Below, in pieces: positions 10,801-22,800 of a stretch of DNA of 64,000 nucleotides (the stretch's first letter is position 1; every line of letters begins with the position of its first letter). The DNA is taken from assembly GCF_041381155.1 (NCBI RefSeq), contig NC_091134.1:67808469-67872468 (forward strand), read 5' to 3'. The notes under the pieces are model-generated. The model was given only the letters and a program-made list of their open reading frames with translations. It was not told where the DNA came from and did no database searches. The translations under genes were made by a program, and so were the position numbers. The DNA comes from Argopecten irradians. Lineage: Eukaryota > Mollusca > Bivalvia > Pectinida > Pectinidae.

Positions 10801-13800
10801 TAATTCAAATGTTGTCAGAATTATCAGTATGAGATGGCCATTGAATCCTATTAACAAATTTTCCATGACTGACCTCCAGGGGCCTTATATATATGGGTGG
10901 GGTCAAATAGGCTAAAACTTAAAAAATCGCCTTCTGAAATTCTAGAAATGGTAGAATCAAATACTTTTCATAGATGGAAAGGTCTTAAGGTCCTTAAAGT
11001 GAATAGTCGGGCAAAGAAAACCAGTCTAAATGCGTTCATTGGCCTTCCAAAAGTTCTCGCATATTAATACGACGGCCAAGTTCTGTTTACGTTTCCCAGT
11101 TCTGACCATTAAAGTAAAGGAAAGTTGAAAGCATTGAAAGCGAGGCTGCGTGTAACCACGGACATAGTCAGCCGGGAGGACGTTTTAGGATTCCTATGCT
11201 TTAAATTAATTTCTTCTTACGCAGACAGATTTTGGCGAGAGATTTTATTTTTCTATTTCATAAGAAATTATACTGGATACATTCACACCATTTTTACCGA
11301 CTTTAGCCATCCTTGCCCGACTGTTCACTTTAACGAAAATTGTGAATTATATGACCCTTGGGTCTTGTGTTTCCCCGTGGGGAGGGGGTTAAGTTTCGCG
11401 TTTCCTCGTAGGGAGGGGGTTAAGTTTACTATAGTTTATATAGGGAAAACACATTTTTGAGCATTTTTTGGTCATTTGTAATAGGAAATAATTCAGATGT
11501 TGTCAGGGGTCAAAAGGGGTCAAATAGGCTAAAACTTCCAAAATCGTCTTCTAAAACTTTGAAATTGGTTGAATCAAATACTCTTTGTAGATGGAAAGGT
11601 CTAAAGGTGTTTTATAAAATTGTGAATTATATCACTCTGGGTCTCATTTTTCCCCCTCAGTGAGGAGGGGTCAAGTTTTTTATAGTTTATTTAGGAAGAA
11701 CACATTTATGAACATTTTTTGCTCAATTTTCATAGGAAATGAGTCAAACTTGGTTAGAGTTAATTATTTGCCTGAGATATAGAAGTTTCATATCCATATC
11801 AGTCCTCGCTGACTCCCTGGGTGACCAGAGGGGCGGGACAAAACAGGGTCAAAATTACTAAAACATTTCTGAGTTCACAGGATTGATGGAAACAAATTCT
11901 CTTCATAGATTAAAAAGTCAAGTTTGTAAAATCACTGACCAACATCAAATGCCAGTATATAGTGTTTATGTGTCTTTCTTTTATTCTATATCTGTAGTCA
12001 GGTGACCGTTAAGGCCCATGGGCCTCTTGTTAGCTCACTTGCCATCAATTGATTGAGTTGAGAGGCAAACAATCCCAATATACTGATTGTCTGATGTATG
12101 GTTATTACATCCTTAGCCTCCAACTAAAGTTCATTCAAAAGTTACACTAGGATGATATCATTGGTCCTTTACCAAAGGGAGACTTCTCAAATTTTCATTT
12201 ACAAAAACAAATCTGTATAAATCTGATGACGGACTCCGGTTGTTTTCCCCAGAATCATAAACCTAAACTATGGAGTATCACCTCTTACGTACAAGCGGTT
12301 CCAGATGTTCATCTCTAAGATGGACCCACCTAAACAGCCAGTGGACACCATCACCGCTACTTATCTAGGAAAATGTCGCACACCGCTGAGTGAAGACCAT
12401 GATGAACACTATGGAGTCCCCACGCTGGAGGAGCTGGGATTCGAAACAGAAGGTCTCAAACCTGCGGAATTTCGTGGAGGAGAGATGGAGGCACTGTCAC
12501 GTCTTGAACGTCACTTAGAGAGAAAGGTACCACATACTCTGATTTTTCGTTTTGCTTTTCTGATCTTTTATGCTTGAGTTTGATTGTTGTATTGGTGAAA
12601 TTCTTCAAGAAGGATTAACATATATTTTGTATGTTATGGAGGTGTAACATTTAAAATGGGAATATTCTTGAAATAAGCTTTGTTTATGACAAGAAAATAA
12701 AAATCCTTATTTTTGTGTTTTAGTTTTATAGCATAGTTAATCCTAATAAGCTTTGATCCTTTTGAAAATATATGATTTTAAGTTTGTGGACTTGTACAGT
12801 GATTGGTGTGTATCATGTGTGGACTTTGATAGGAGTTTTCACTGTAAAAGTGATACTTTGTCTTAAAAGCTTTAAGTACCTAGTGCATTGCTACAGACAG
12901 TCTTCATTCAGCTTCATGTTCACATCAATTAGATCATTACTGGGTAGTAATAGTAAATGTTTTACAAGATACACATGAAACTGGCCAATTTAACACCTTG
13001 TAACAAATGTGAAAAGGATACTTAGGTTATTAGAATGCTTGCTCCTGTCCTGCTAGTTCTTATGAAGGATACTTCGGTCATTAGAATGCATGTTCCTGTC
13101 CTGTCTTGTACTTATCATATGAAATAATTGTAGGTGCCTTCTTTTCTGAAGAATTTTGTTTAAAAATTAGAAATTGAATTCTATTAACAGGTATTTTCAT
13201 GATCAAGTCATACTTATCATGTTCAAGAGATGGTTTTTGTGTCGCCTGTAATGCAAATACCAGTACGCCTGGGAAAAGGTTTCCATGCACGATAACTTAA
13301 ATATTTATAGTCCAATTTCAACCAAATTTGGTATATTGCTTGGATGATTTCGATACTGTTCAAAATCTGTCAATATTTCCAAGAGTTACGGGACTTTAAA
13401 ATCGTCAAAACAGATAAATCCATGGTCTGCTCGATAACTTTAGTATTTATTGCCCGATTTCAACCAAATTTGGTTTATTGCTTTATATCAATGAGATCTC
13501 CAATGGGTTTAATACTGGTCAAAATTCGTCAATATTTTCGAGAGTTATGGGACTTTAAAATCTTCAAAATAGATAAATCCATGGTTTCCGCTCGATGACT
13601 TTAGTATTTATTGTCTGATTTCAACCGGTTTATTGCTTTATATTAATGATATCTCGGATTAGTTTGATACTTGCCAAAATATGTTAATACTTGCAAGAGT
13701 TACAGGACTTTAAAATCGTCAAAACAAAGAATTTCTTAGTTTCAGCTCAATGTCTTTTGTATTTATTATCCAATTTCAACCAAATTATATATATCGCTTT

Positions 13801-16800
13801 ATATCAATGAGATCTAAGATTGATTTGATACTGGTGAATATCCGTCAAAATTTGCAAGAGTTACGTGACTTGATAACTTCACCTAATTATTAACAATATT
13901 TTCAACTGTAAATTTGAACTATTTTTTGTGATGTTTTAAACTGCTGTGCAAGCGACACATCCACTTCCGTGGAATTCTTGTTATTGCTTAATTTTCATGG
14001 TCTATATTTGAAACATTTGTATTCAGTTTTGAAGTTGCATTTTAATATAAAACTAGTGATTTTTCAGGCTAAAGCTGCCTTTGGTTTTATGATAATAATG
14101 ATACAGCTCCAGTTAATATTTATAACAGTGACTGTTGCTGGGATGCTGATCTCTCACTTGTTAACTTCCAAGCATGTACTGACATACTGCTGACTGGAGT
14201 GCTATGGTAATCTGTGTCTAAAGTGGAATCATGCTGTTGTCATGGATTCAACGCTTAAATTTTGTGTCCTTCACTTCATAATACAAGGAAGGTCAAAGAG
14301 ATGCTATGATCTTCCTTGCATTATGACCTGCCATTGGATGAAATAATGTTCTCTTATAGTTGTTTACTCAATCTTTGATAAACTTAATAATTACTTGTTT
14401 CATAGAAATTTTGTAATTTTACTTTATCAATGAAACAAGTTTTTTTTTTTTAATTTCAATAACATGATCACTATTTATGCACTGTTGTATTAAGTTTATA
14501 TTGTTATTTATATTTGATAAATAAAATTGTACACCACTTTTATTGTTTTTGTTTCAGGCATAGAAGCATTGTGGTACTTTGAGCTAGATTAGGATATATT
14601 TGTGTGTTATTTATTGTAGGCCTGGGTAGCCAGCTTTGAGAAACCAAAGATGACCGCACAATCATTATTCCCCAGCCAAACTGCTCTTAGTCCCTACCTG
14701 AGGTTCGGTTGTTTGGCACCACGTCTGTTCTATTGGAAACTAGCAGAACTGTACAGAAAGGTAACCATGCTCACATCGAATTTCACTACAAAACATTCCG
14801 AAAGAAAGTGACTTTAGTTTCAAAATTACATAATTACATACATTGAACTTTGTGTCCTGCCATGAAATGTGGAGCAAATAGAGTTACATGTCATGTTTAT
14901 ATACGTATGTTTATATTGAAACTTCATTCATGTAAAAGATTTTAATGAGATTCATGCTAAAATGAAATGGTTTTATCCCACAGGTGAAAAAGCAATCAGA
15001 TCCCCCGCTATCTCTCCATGGTCAACTGTTATGGAGGGAATTTTTCTATACAGCTGCTACCAATAATCCCAACTTTGATCAGATGAAAGATAACCCTATC
15101 TGTGTGAAAGTACCGTGGGATCACAACCCTGAGGCTCTAGCTAAGTGGGCAGAGGTGAGTGTAAGCTGTAATTGACCACACAAAGTACGCTTTCCATTAC
15201 ATTATGTATTTCTAGTTTCCTTTCTGGTAATATATCATCTTGACTTTCAACATCATTATCAAAAGTGGTTTCAGATTTGCATTTTTAGGTCATCTGACCC
15301 AAAGGGTCAGGATGACCTATTGTCATCATGCACCGTCCGTCGTCGTGCGCCGTCCGCCGTCCGCCGTCCGTAAACTTTTCATTCAAACGACTTCTTCTCA
15401 ATAACCGGAAGGCCCAGGGTACTCATATTTGGCCTGTAGGTTGCTGGGATGGAGGGCTACCAAGTTTGTTCAAATAAATGACCTTGACCTTCATTCAAGG
15501 TCACAGGGGTCAAAAAGGCTAAAATCTTTAAACGACTTCTTCTCAAGAACCAGAAGGCCCAGGGTACTGATATTGGGCCTGTGACATGCTGGGATGAAGG
15601 GCTACCAAGTTTGTTCAAATAAATGACCTTGACCTTCATTCAAGGTCACAGGGGTCAAATAGGCTAAAATCCTTTAAAAAACTTCTTGTGAATAACTAAG
15701 AGGCCTGGAGACCTGATATTAGGCCTGTGGCATGCTGGGATGAAGGGCTACCAAGTTTGTTCAAATAGATGACCTTGACCTTCATTCAAGGTCACGAGGG
15801 TCAAATAGGCTAAAATCTTTAAACAACTTCTTCTCAAGAACCAGAAGGCCCAGGGTACTGATATTAGGCCTGTGACATGCTGGGATGAATGGCTACCAAG
15901 TTTGTTCAAATAAATGACCTTGACCTTCATTCAAGGTCACAGGGGTCGAATAGGCTAAAATCCTTTAAAAAACTTCTTGTGAATAACTAAGAGGCCTGGA
16001 GACCTGATATTAGGCCTGTGGCATGCTGGGATGAAGGGCTACCAAGTTTGTTCAAATAGATGACCTTGACCTTCATTCAAGGTCACGAGGGTCAAATAGG
16101 CTAAAATCTTTAAACGACTTCTTTTCAAGAACCAGAAGGCCCAGGGTACTCATATTGGGCCTGTAGCATGCTGGGATGAAGGGCTACCAAGTTTGTTCAA
16201 ATAAATGACCTTGACCTTCATTCAAGGTCACAGGGGTCAAATAGGCTAAAATCCTTTAAAAATCTTCTTGTGAATAACTAAGAGGCCTGGAGACCTGATA
16301 TTAGGCCTGTGGCATGCTGGGATGAAGGGCTACCAAGTTTGTTCAAATAAATGACCTTGACCTTCATTCAAGGTCACGGGGGTCAAATAGGCTAAAATCT
16401 TTAAACGACTTCTTTTCAAGAACCAGAAGGCCCAGGGTACTGATATTGGGCCTGTGACATGCTGGGATGAATGGCTACCAAGTTTGTTCAAATGAATGAC
16501 CTTGATCTTCATTCAAGGTACCGGGGTCAAATAGGCTAAAGTCTTTAAATGACTTCTTCTCAAGAACCAGAAGGCCCAGGGTACTGATATTGGGCATGTA
16601 GCATGCTGGGATGAAGGGCTACCAAGTTTGTTCAAATGAATTACCTTGACCTTCAATCAAGGTCACGGGTCAAATAGGCTAAAATCTTTAAACGACTATG
16701 TTGTATTGTACTAATAGTCAGATGACCGTTAAGGCCCATGGGCCTCTTGTTAGTGTATATATACTATTGTCTCCGTTACAGGGTATGACAGGTTATCCAT

Positions 16801-19800
16801 GGATTGATGCTATCATGCGTCAGTTAAAACAGACAGGCTGGATACATCACTTAGCCAGGCATTCCGTAGCTTGTTTCCTCACTCGAGGTGACTTGTGGAT
16901 CTCATGGGAGGAGGGCATGAAGGTAAATATACTAACTAGCCATGCCATGTCGATATGCCTCAAGGAAATTTCAAAATTGAAATACGTTGAAATAATGTTC
17001 TATGAAAGATTCCTTGAGGCTTCAAATTCTGTGCCAAATCAGTTTAGAACTTGAACAATGATTAATTCTTACATTCACCATGGTCAACATGTCATTTTTG
17101 ATTGTGTATTATTGTACCTGTACTTGATGAATGTCTGTAATATTTCTTCGTGCTACCTGTAGTTCCAGGTATTTGATGATATTGTATAATTTTACGTGTG
17201 TTACCTGTATTATTTCATCTGTGTTACCCGTATTCCCAGGTATTTGATGATATTGTATAATTTTAATGTATTACCTGTATTTTCAGGTGTTTTGATGAAC
17301 TAGTATAATTTCATCTGTGTTACCTGTATTCCCAGGTATTTGATGAAATAGTATTATAATTTTACGTGTGTTACCTGTATTTCCAGGTGTTTGATGATAT
17401 TGTATAATTTTACCTGTGTTACCAATATTTCCAGGTGTTTGATGAACTATTACTGGATGCTGACTGGAGTGTGAATGCTGGCATGTGGATGTGGCTTTCC
17501 TGTAGTTCATTTTTCCAGCAGTTTTTCCACTGCTACTGTCCAGTGGGATTCGGGAAGAGGGCTGATCCTACTGGTGATTTTATCAGGTAACTAACCATTA
17601 TCATTATATTGTATGTCTTTTGCTAAGATTGATATCTACCAGTGAATGGAACTTCTGTTTATCTGAGCATTTTTAGCCCACCATCATCAGATGGTGGGCT
17701 ATTCAAATCGCCTTTCGTCCGTGGTCCGTGGTCCGTGGTCCGTTCCGTCCGTCCGTCCGTTAACAATTCTTGTTACCGCTATTTCTCAGAAAGTACTGAA
17801 GGGGTCTTTCTTAAATTTCATATGCAGGTTCCCCTAGGACCGTAGTTGTGCATATTGCATTTTGGGACCGATCAGTCAACAAGATGGCCGACAGGCGGCC
17901 ATCTTGGATTTTGATAGTTAAAGTTTGTTACCGCTATTTCTCAAAACGTACTGAACGGATCTTTCTTAAATTTCATATGCAGGTTCCCCTAGGACCCTAG
18001 TTGTGCATAATGCAATTTGGGACCGATCGGTCAACAAGATGGTCGACAGGCGGCCATCTTGGATTTTGATAGTTAAAGTTTGTTACCGCTATTTTTCGGA
18101 AAGTACTAAAGGGATCTTTCTCAAATTTCATATGCAGGTTCCCCTAGAACCCTAGTTGTGCATAATGCAATTTCGGACCGATCGGTTAACAGGATGGCCG
18201 ACAGGCGGCCATCTTTGATTTTGATAGTTAAAAGTTTGTTACCGCTATTTCTCAGAAAGAACTGAAGGGATCTTACTCAAATTTCATATGCAGGTTCCCC
18301 TTGGACCCTAGTTGTGCATATAGCATTTTGGGACCAATCGGTCAACAAGATGGTTGCCAGGCGACCATCTTGGATTTTGATAGTTAAAGTTTGTTACTGC
18401 TATTTCTCAAAAAGTACTAAAGGGATCTTTTTCAAATTTCATATATAGGTTCCCCTAGGGCCCTAGTTGTGCATATTGCATTTTGGGACCGATCGGTCAA
18501 CAAGATGGCTACCAGGTGGCCATCTTGGATTTTGGTAGTGGAAGTTTGTTACCACTATTTCTCAGAAAGTATTGAAGGGAACTCAAGCAAATTCCATACA
18601 CAGGTTCCTCTAGGGCCCTAGTTATGCATAATGCGTTTTGGGACCAATCGGTCAACAAGATGGCCGCCTGGCAGCCATCTTGGATTTTGATAGTTAAAGT
18701 TTGTTATTGCTATTTCTTAAAAAGTACTAAAGGGATCTCTCTCAAATTTTATATGTAGGTTCCCTTAGGACCTTAGTGGTGCATATTGCATTTTGTAACT
18801 GATAGGTCAACAAGGTGGCTGCACGGCCGCCAGCTTGGATTTCATTGTTGAAGTTTGTTACCACTATTTCTTAGAAAGTACAATAGCGATCTGTCTCAAA
18901 TTTTATATGTAGTCGTGTTTGAAAAAGTTTGAAAAGCAGGGAAAAGATCCCTCTTTCCATTGTCAGACATAGATCATTCTTTGGTGGGCGCCAAGATCCC
19001 TCTGGGATCTCTTGTTTAAAATCTTAGATATCTGTCTTCAGGATTTGACAAATCTCTTTGAGAAACTTGTATTTATAGGTGTTGATAATCATCTGTGAAA
19101 AAGCAGATTAACCTTGGTTAATCAGGAGATGAAACTGTAGAGTATCGAGTTGGGGATTCTGGTTTTGTTATACTAAAGAAATGTTTTTATCTGTTTGGTG
19201 ATTCAATAGCAGCAGGATAGGAAAATTGTAATAAACAGGCGAATAATTCCAGGATGTAGGCTTGGCATTATGCATAAAGCAAAGTCCAGTTTTATTTCAG
19301 TTGATTATGACAAAATTAGTGATGAAATCATTTTTATCAATTACATTATTTTGAAAATTATATCTTGCTCACCTGGCCCGAAGGGCCGGTGAGCTTTGTC
19401 ATGGCGCGGCGTCCGTCGTCCGTCGTCCGTCCGTCGTCCGTCCGTCCGTCCGTCCGTCCGTCAACATTTCCTTTAAATTGCTACTAGTCATAGAGTTCTG
19501 GATGGATTGTAACCAAATTTGGCCACAAACATCCTTGGGGGAAGGAGAACAGAACTTGTATAAATTTTGGCTCTGACCCCCCGGGGGCAGGAGGGGCGGG
19601 GCCCAATAGGGGAAATAGAGGTAAATTCTATAAATCGCTACTTGTCCTAGAGTTCTGCATGGATTGTAACCAAATTTGGCCAGGCACATCCTTGGGGGAA
19701 GGGGAACAGAACTTGTATAAAATTTTGGCTCTGACCCCCCGGAGGCAGGAGGGGCGGGGCCCAGTAGGGAAATAGAGGTAAATTCTATAAATCGCTACTT

Positions 19801-22800
19801 GTCCTAGAGTTCTGCATGGATTGTAACCAAATTTGGCCAGAAACATCCTTGGGGGAAGGGGAACAGAACTTGTATAAATTTTGGCTCTGACCCCAAGGGG
19901 GCAGGAGGGGCGGGGCCCAATAGGGGAAATAGAGGTAAATCCTATAAATCGCTACTTGTCCTAGAGTTCTGCATGGATTGTAACCAAATTTGGCCAGAAA
20001 CATCCTTGGGGGAAGGGGACCAGACTTGTATAAATTTTGGCTCTGACCCTCGGGGGGCAGGAGGGGCGGGGCCCAATAGGGGAAATAGAGGTAAATCCTA
20101 TAAATCGCTACTTGTCCTAGAGTTCTGCATGGATTGTAACCAAATTTGGCCAGAAACATCCTTGGGGGAAGGGGAACAGAACTTGTATAAATTTTGGCTC
20201 TGACCCCTCGGGGGCAGGAGGGGCGGGGCCCAATAGGGGAAATAGAGGTAAATCCTATAAATCGCTACTTGTCCTAGAGTTCTGCATGGATTGTAACCAA
20301 ATTTGGCCAGAAACATCCTTGGGGGAAGGGGAACAGAACTTGTATAAATTTTGGCTCTGACCCCTCGGGGGCAGGAGGGGCGGGGCCCAATAGGGGAAAT
20401 GGAGGTAAATCCTATAAATCGCTACTTGTCCTAGAGTTCTGCATGGATTGTAACCAAATTTGGCCAGGCGACATCCTTGGGGGAAGGGGAACAGAACTTG
20501 TATAAATTTTGGCTCTGACCCCCCGGGGGCAGGAGGGGCGGGGCCCAATAGGGAAATAAGAGGTAAATCCTATAAATCACTACTTGTCCTAGAGTTCTGC
20601 ATGGATTGTAACCAAATTTGGCCAGAAACAACCTTTGGGGAAGGGGAACAGAACTTGTATAAATTTTGGCTCTGACCCCCCGGGGGCAGGAGGGGCGGGG
20701 CCCAATAGGGGAAATAGAGGTAAATCCTATAAATCGCTACTTGTCCTAGAGTTCTGCATGGATTGTAACCAAATTTTAGCCAGAAACATCCTTGGGGGGA
20801 AGGGGAACAGAACTTGTATAAATTTTGGCTCTGACCCCAAGGGGGCAGGAGGGGCGGGGCCCAATAGGGGAAATAGAGGTAAATCCTATAAATCGCTACT
20901 TGTCCTAGAGTTCTGCATGGATTGTAACCAAATTTGGCCAGAAACATCCTTGGGGGAAGGGGACCAGACTTGTATAAATTTTGGCTCTGACCCTCGGGGG
21001 GCAGGAGGGGCGGGGCCCAATAGGGGATATAGAGGTAATTCCTATAAATCGCTACTTGTCCTAGAGTTCTGCATGGATTGTAACCAAATTTGGCCAGAAA
21101 CATCCTTGGGGGAAGGGGAACAGAACTTGTATAAATTTTGGCTCTGACCCCCCGGAGGCAGGAGGGGCGGGGCCCAATAGGGGAAATAGAGGTAAATTCT
21201 ATAAATCGCTACTTGTCCTAGAGTTCTGCATGGATTGTAACCAAATTTGGCCAGAAACATCCTTGGGGGAAGGGGAACAGAACTTGTATAAATTTTGGCT
21301 CTGACCCCCCGGGGGCAGGAGGGGCGGGGCCCAATAGGGGAAATAGAGGTAAATCCTATAAATCGTTGATTCCTAGACAAAATTAGTGATGAAAGGGGAC
21401 CAGAACTTGTATAATTTTTATCAATTACATTATTTTGAAATTTTATCGTATAAATTTTGGCTTTGACCCCCTTGAGCAGAAAAAGTTGGGCCCAATAGGG
21501 AATTAGAGGGTTAATATTCAAATTCCTTCAGAAAATAAACAATGAACTTGTATTCAGAATCTTGTTTTTTGATACTTCAGATCGTACATACCTGAACTAA
21601 AGAACTATCCATCAAAGTACATCTTTGAGCCATGGAATGCGCCACAGTCGGTCCAGAAGGCAGCCAAGTGTGTCATTGGGAAGGATTATCCAGTGCCCAT
21701 CATCCGTCATAGTGATGTCAGCAAGGTTAACATGGAGAGAATGAAGCAAGTCTACCAACTCTTAGCTCAGCGAGCATCTGCAGGTATGAAGCTTTAGGAG
21801 ATATCAGTTAATATTTCAATAGCGACAAATATCAAGTGACTGTGCATTAAAAGGATGAAAAAATTCCACTTGTTACAAAGTCATTATCAAAATTTAATTC
21901 ATTTAAACCAAAGATACGTGTAATGAAAATACTATTGGTTAATAAAGAGAGTAAATAATTAAGTTATATTAGAGTAAATATTGTACATGTACTTAAATAT
22001 GTTATAATGTATATTCTGGTGTTTTTTAGTGTCTTCTATACCAAAGCACACAGAGGACCTGACAAACAAGACCACTATGGCACTTACAGGTAAATATATA
22101 AATGAAACTTCCAGATAAATATAACAATGACACTTACAGGTAAATATAATAATGACACTTATAGGTAAATATAACAATGGCACTTACAGGTAAATATAAT
22201 AATGATACTTGCAGGTAAAATATAATAATGATACTTACAGGTAAATATAACAATGACACTTACAGGTAAATATAATAATGATACTTACAGGTAAATATAA
22301 CAATGGCACTTACAGGTAAATATAATAATGATACTTGCAGGTAAATATAATAATGATACTTACAGGTAAATATAACAATGACACTTACAGGTAAATATAA
22401 TAAAGATACTTACAGGTAAATATAACAATGGCACTTACAGGTAAATATAATAATGATACTTGCAGGTAAATATAATAATGATACTTACAGGTAAATATAA
22501 CAATGGCACTTACAGGTAAATATAATAATGATACTTGCAGGTAAATATAATAATGATACTTACAGGTAAATATAACAATGACACTTACAGGTAAATATAA
22601 TAATGATACTTACAGGTAAATATAACAATGGCACTTACAGGTAAATATAATAATGATACTTGCAGGTAAATATAATAATGATACTTACAGGTAAATATAA
22701 CAATGACACTTACAGGTAAATATAATAAAGATACTTACAGGTAAATATAACAATGGCACTTACAGGTAAATATAATAATGATACTTGCAGGTAAATATAA

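Noticed and set aside
15457-16512. 60-residue minus-strand frames in family C units (also 30757-31958)
   Set aside because: Frames copied with each tandem unit and overlapping the element body; not genes.
19399-21521. Overlapping frames of 70-177 residues in family A arrays, here and at 36.8-42.7 kb and 59.5-60.3 kb
   Set aside because: They repeat with the 157-bp unit, change frame each unit and occur on both strands; the sequence is non-coding tandem repeat.
22021-22183. Minus-strand frame across the start of the 25-bp array
   Set aside because: It derives from the repeat and lies antisense to a real exon.
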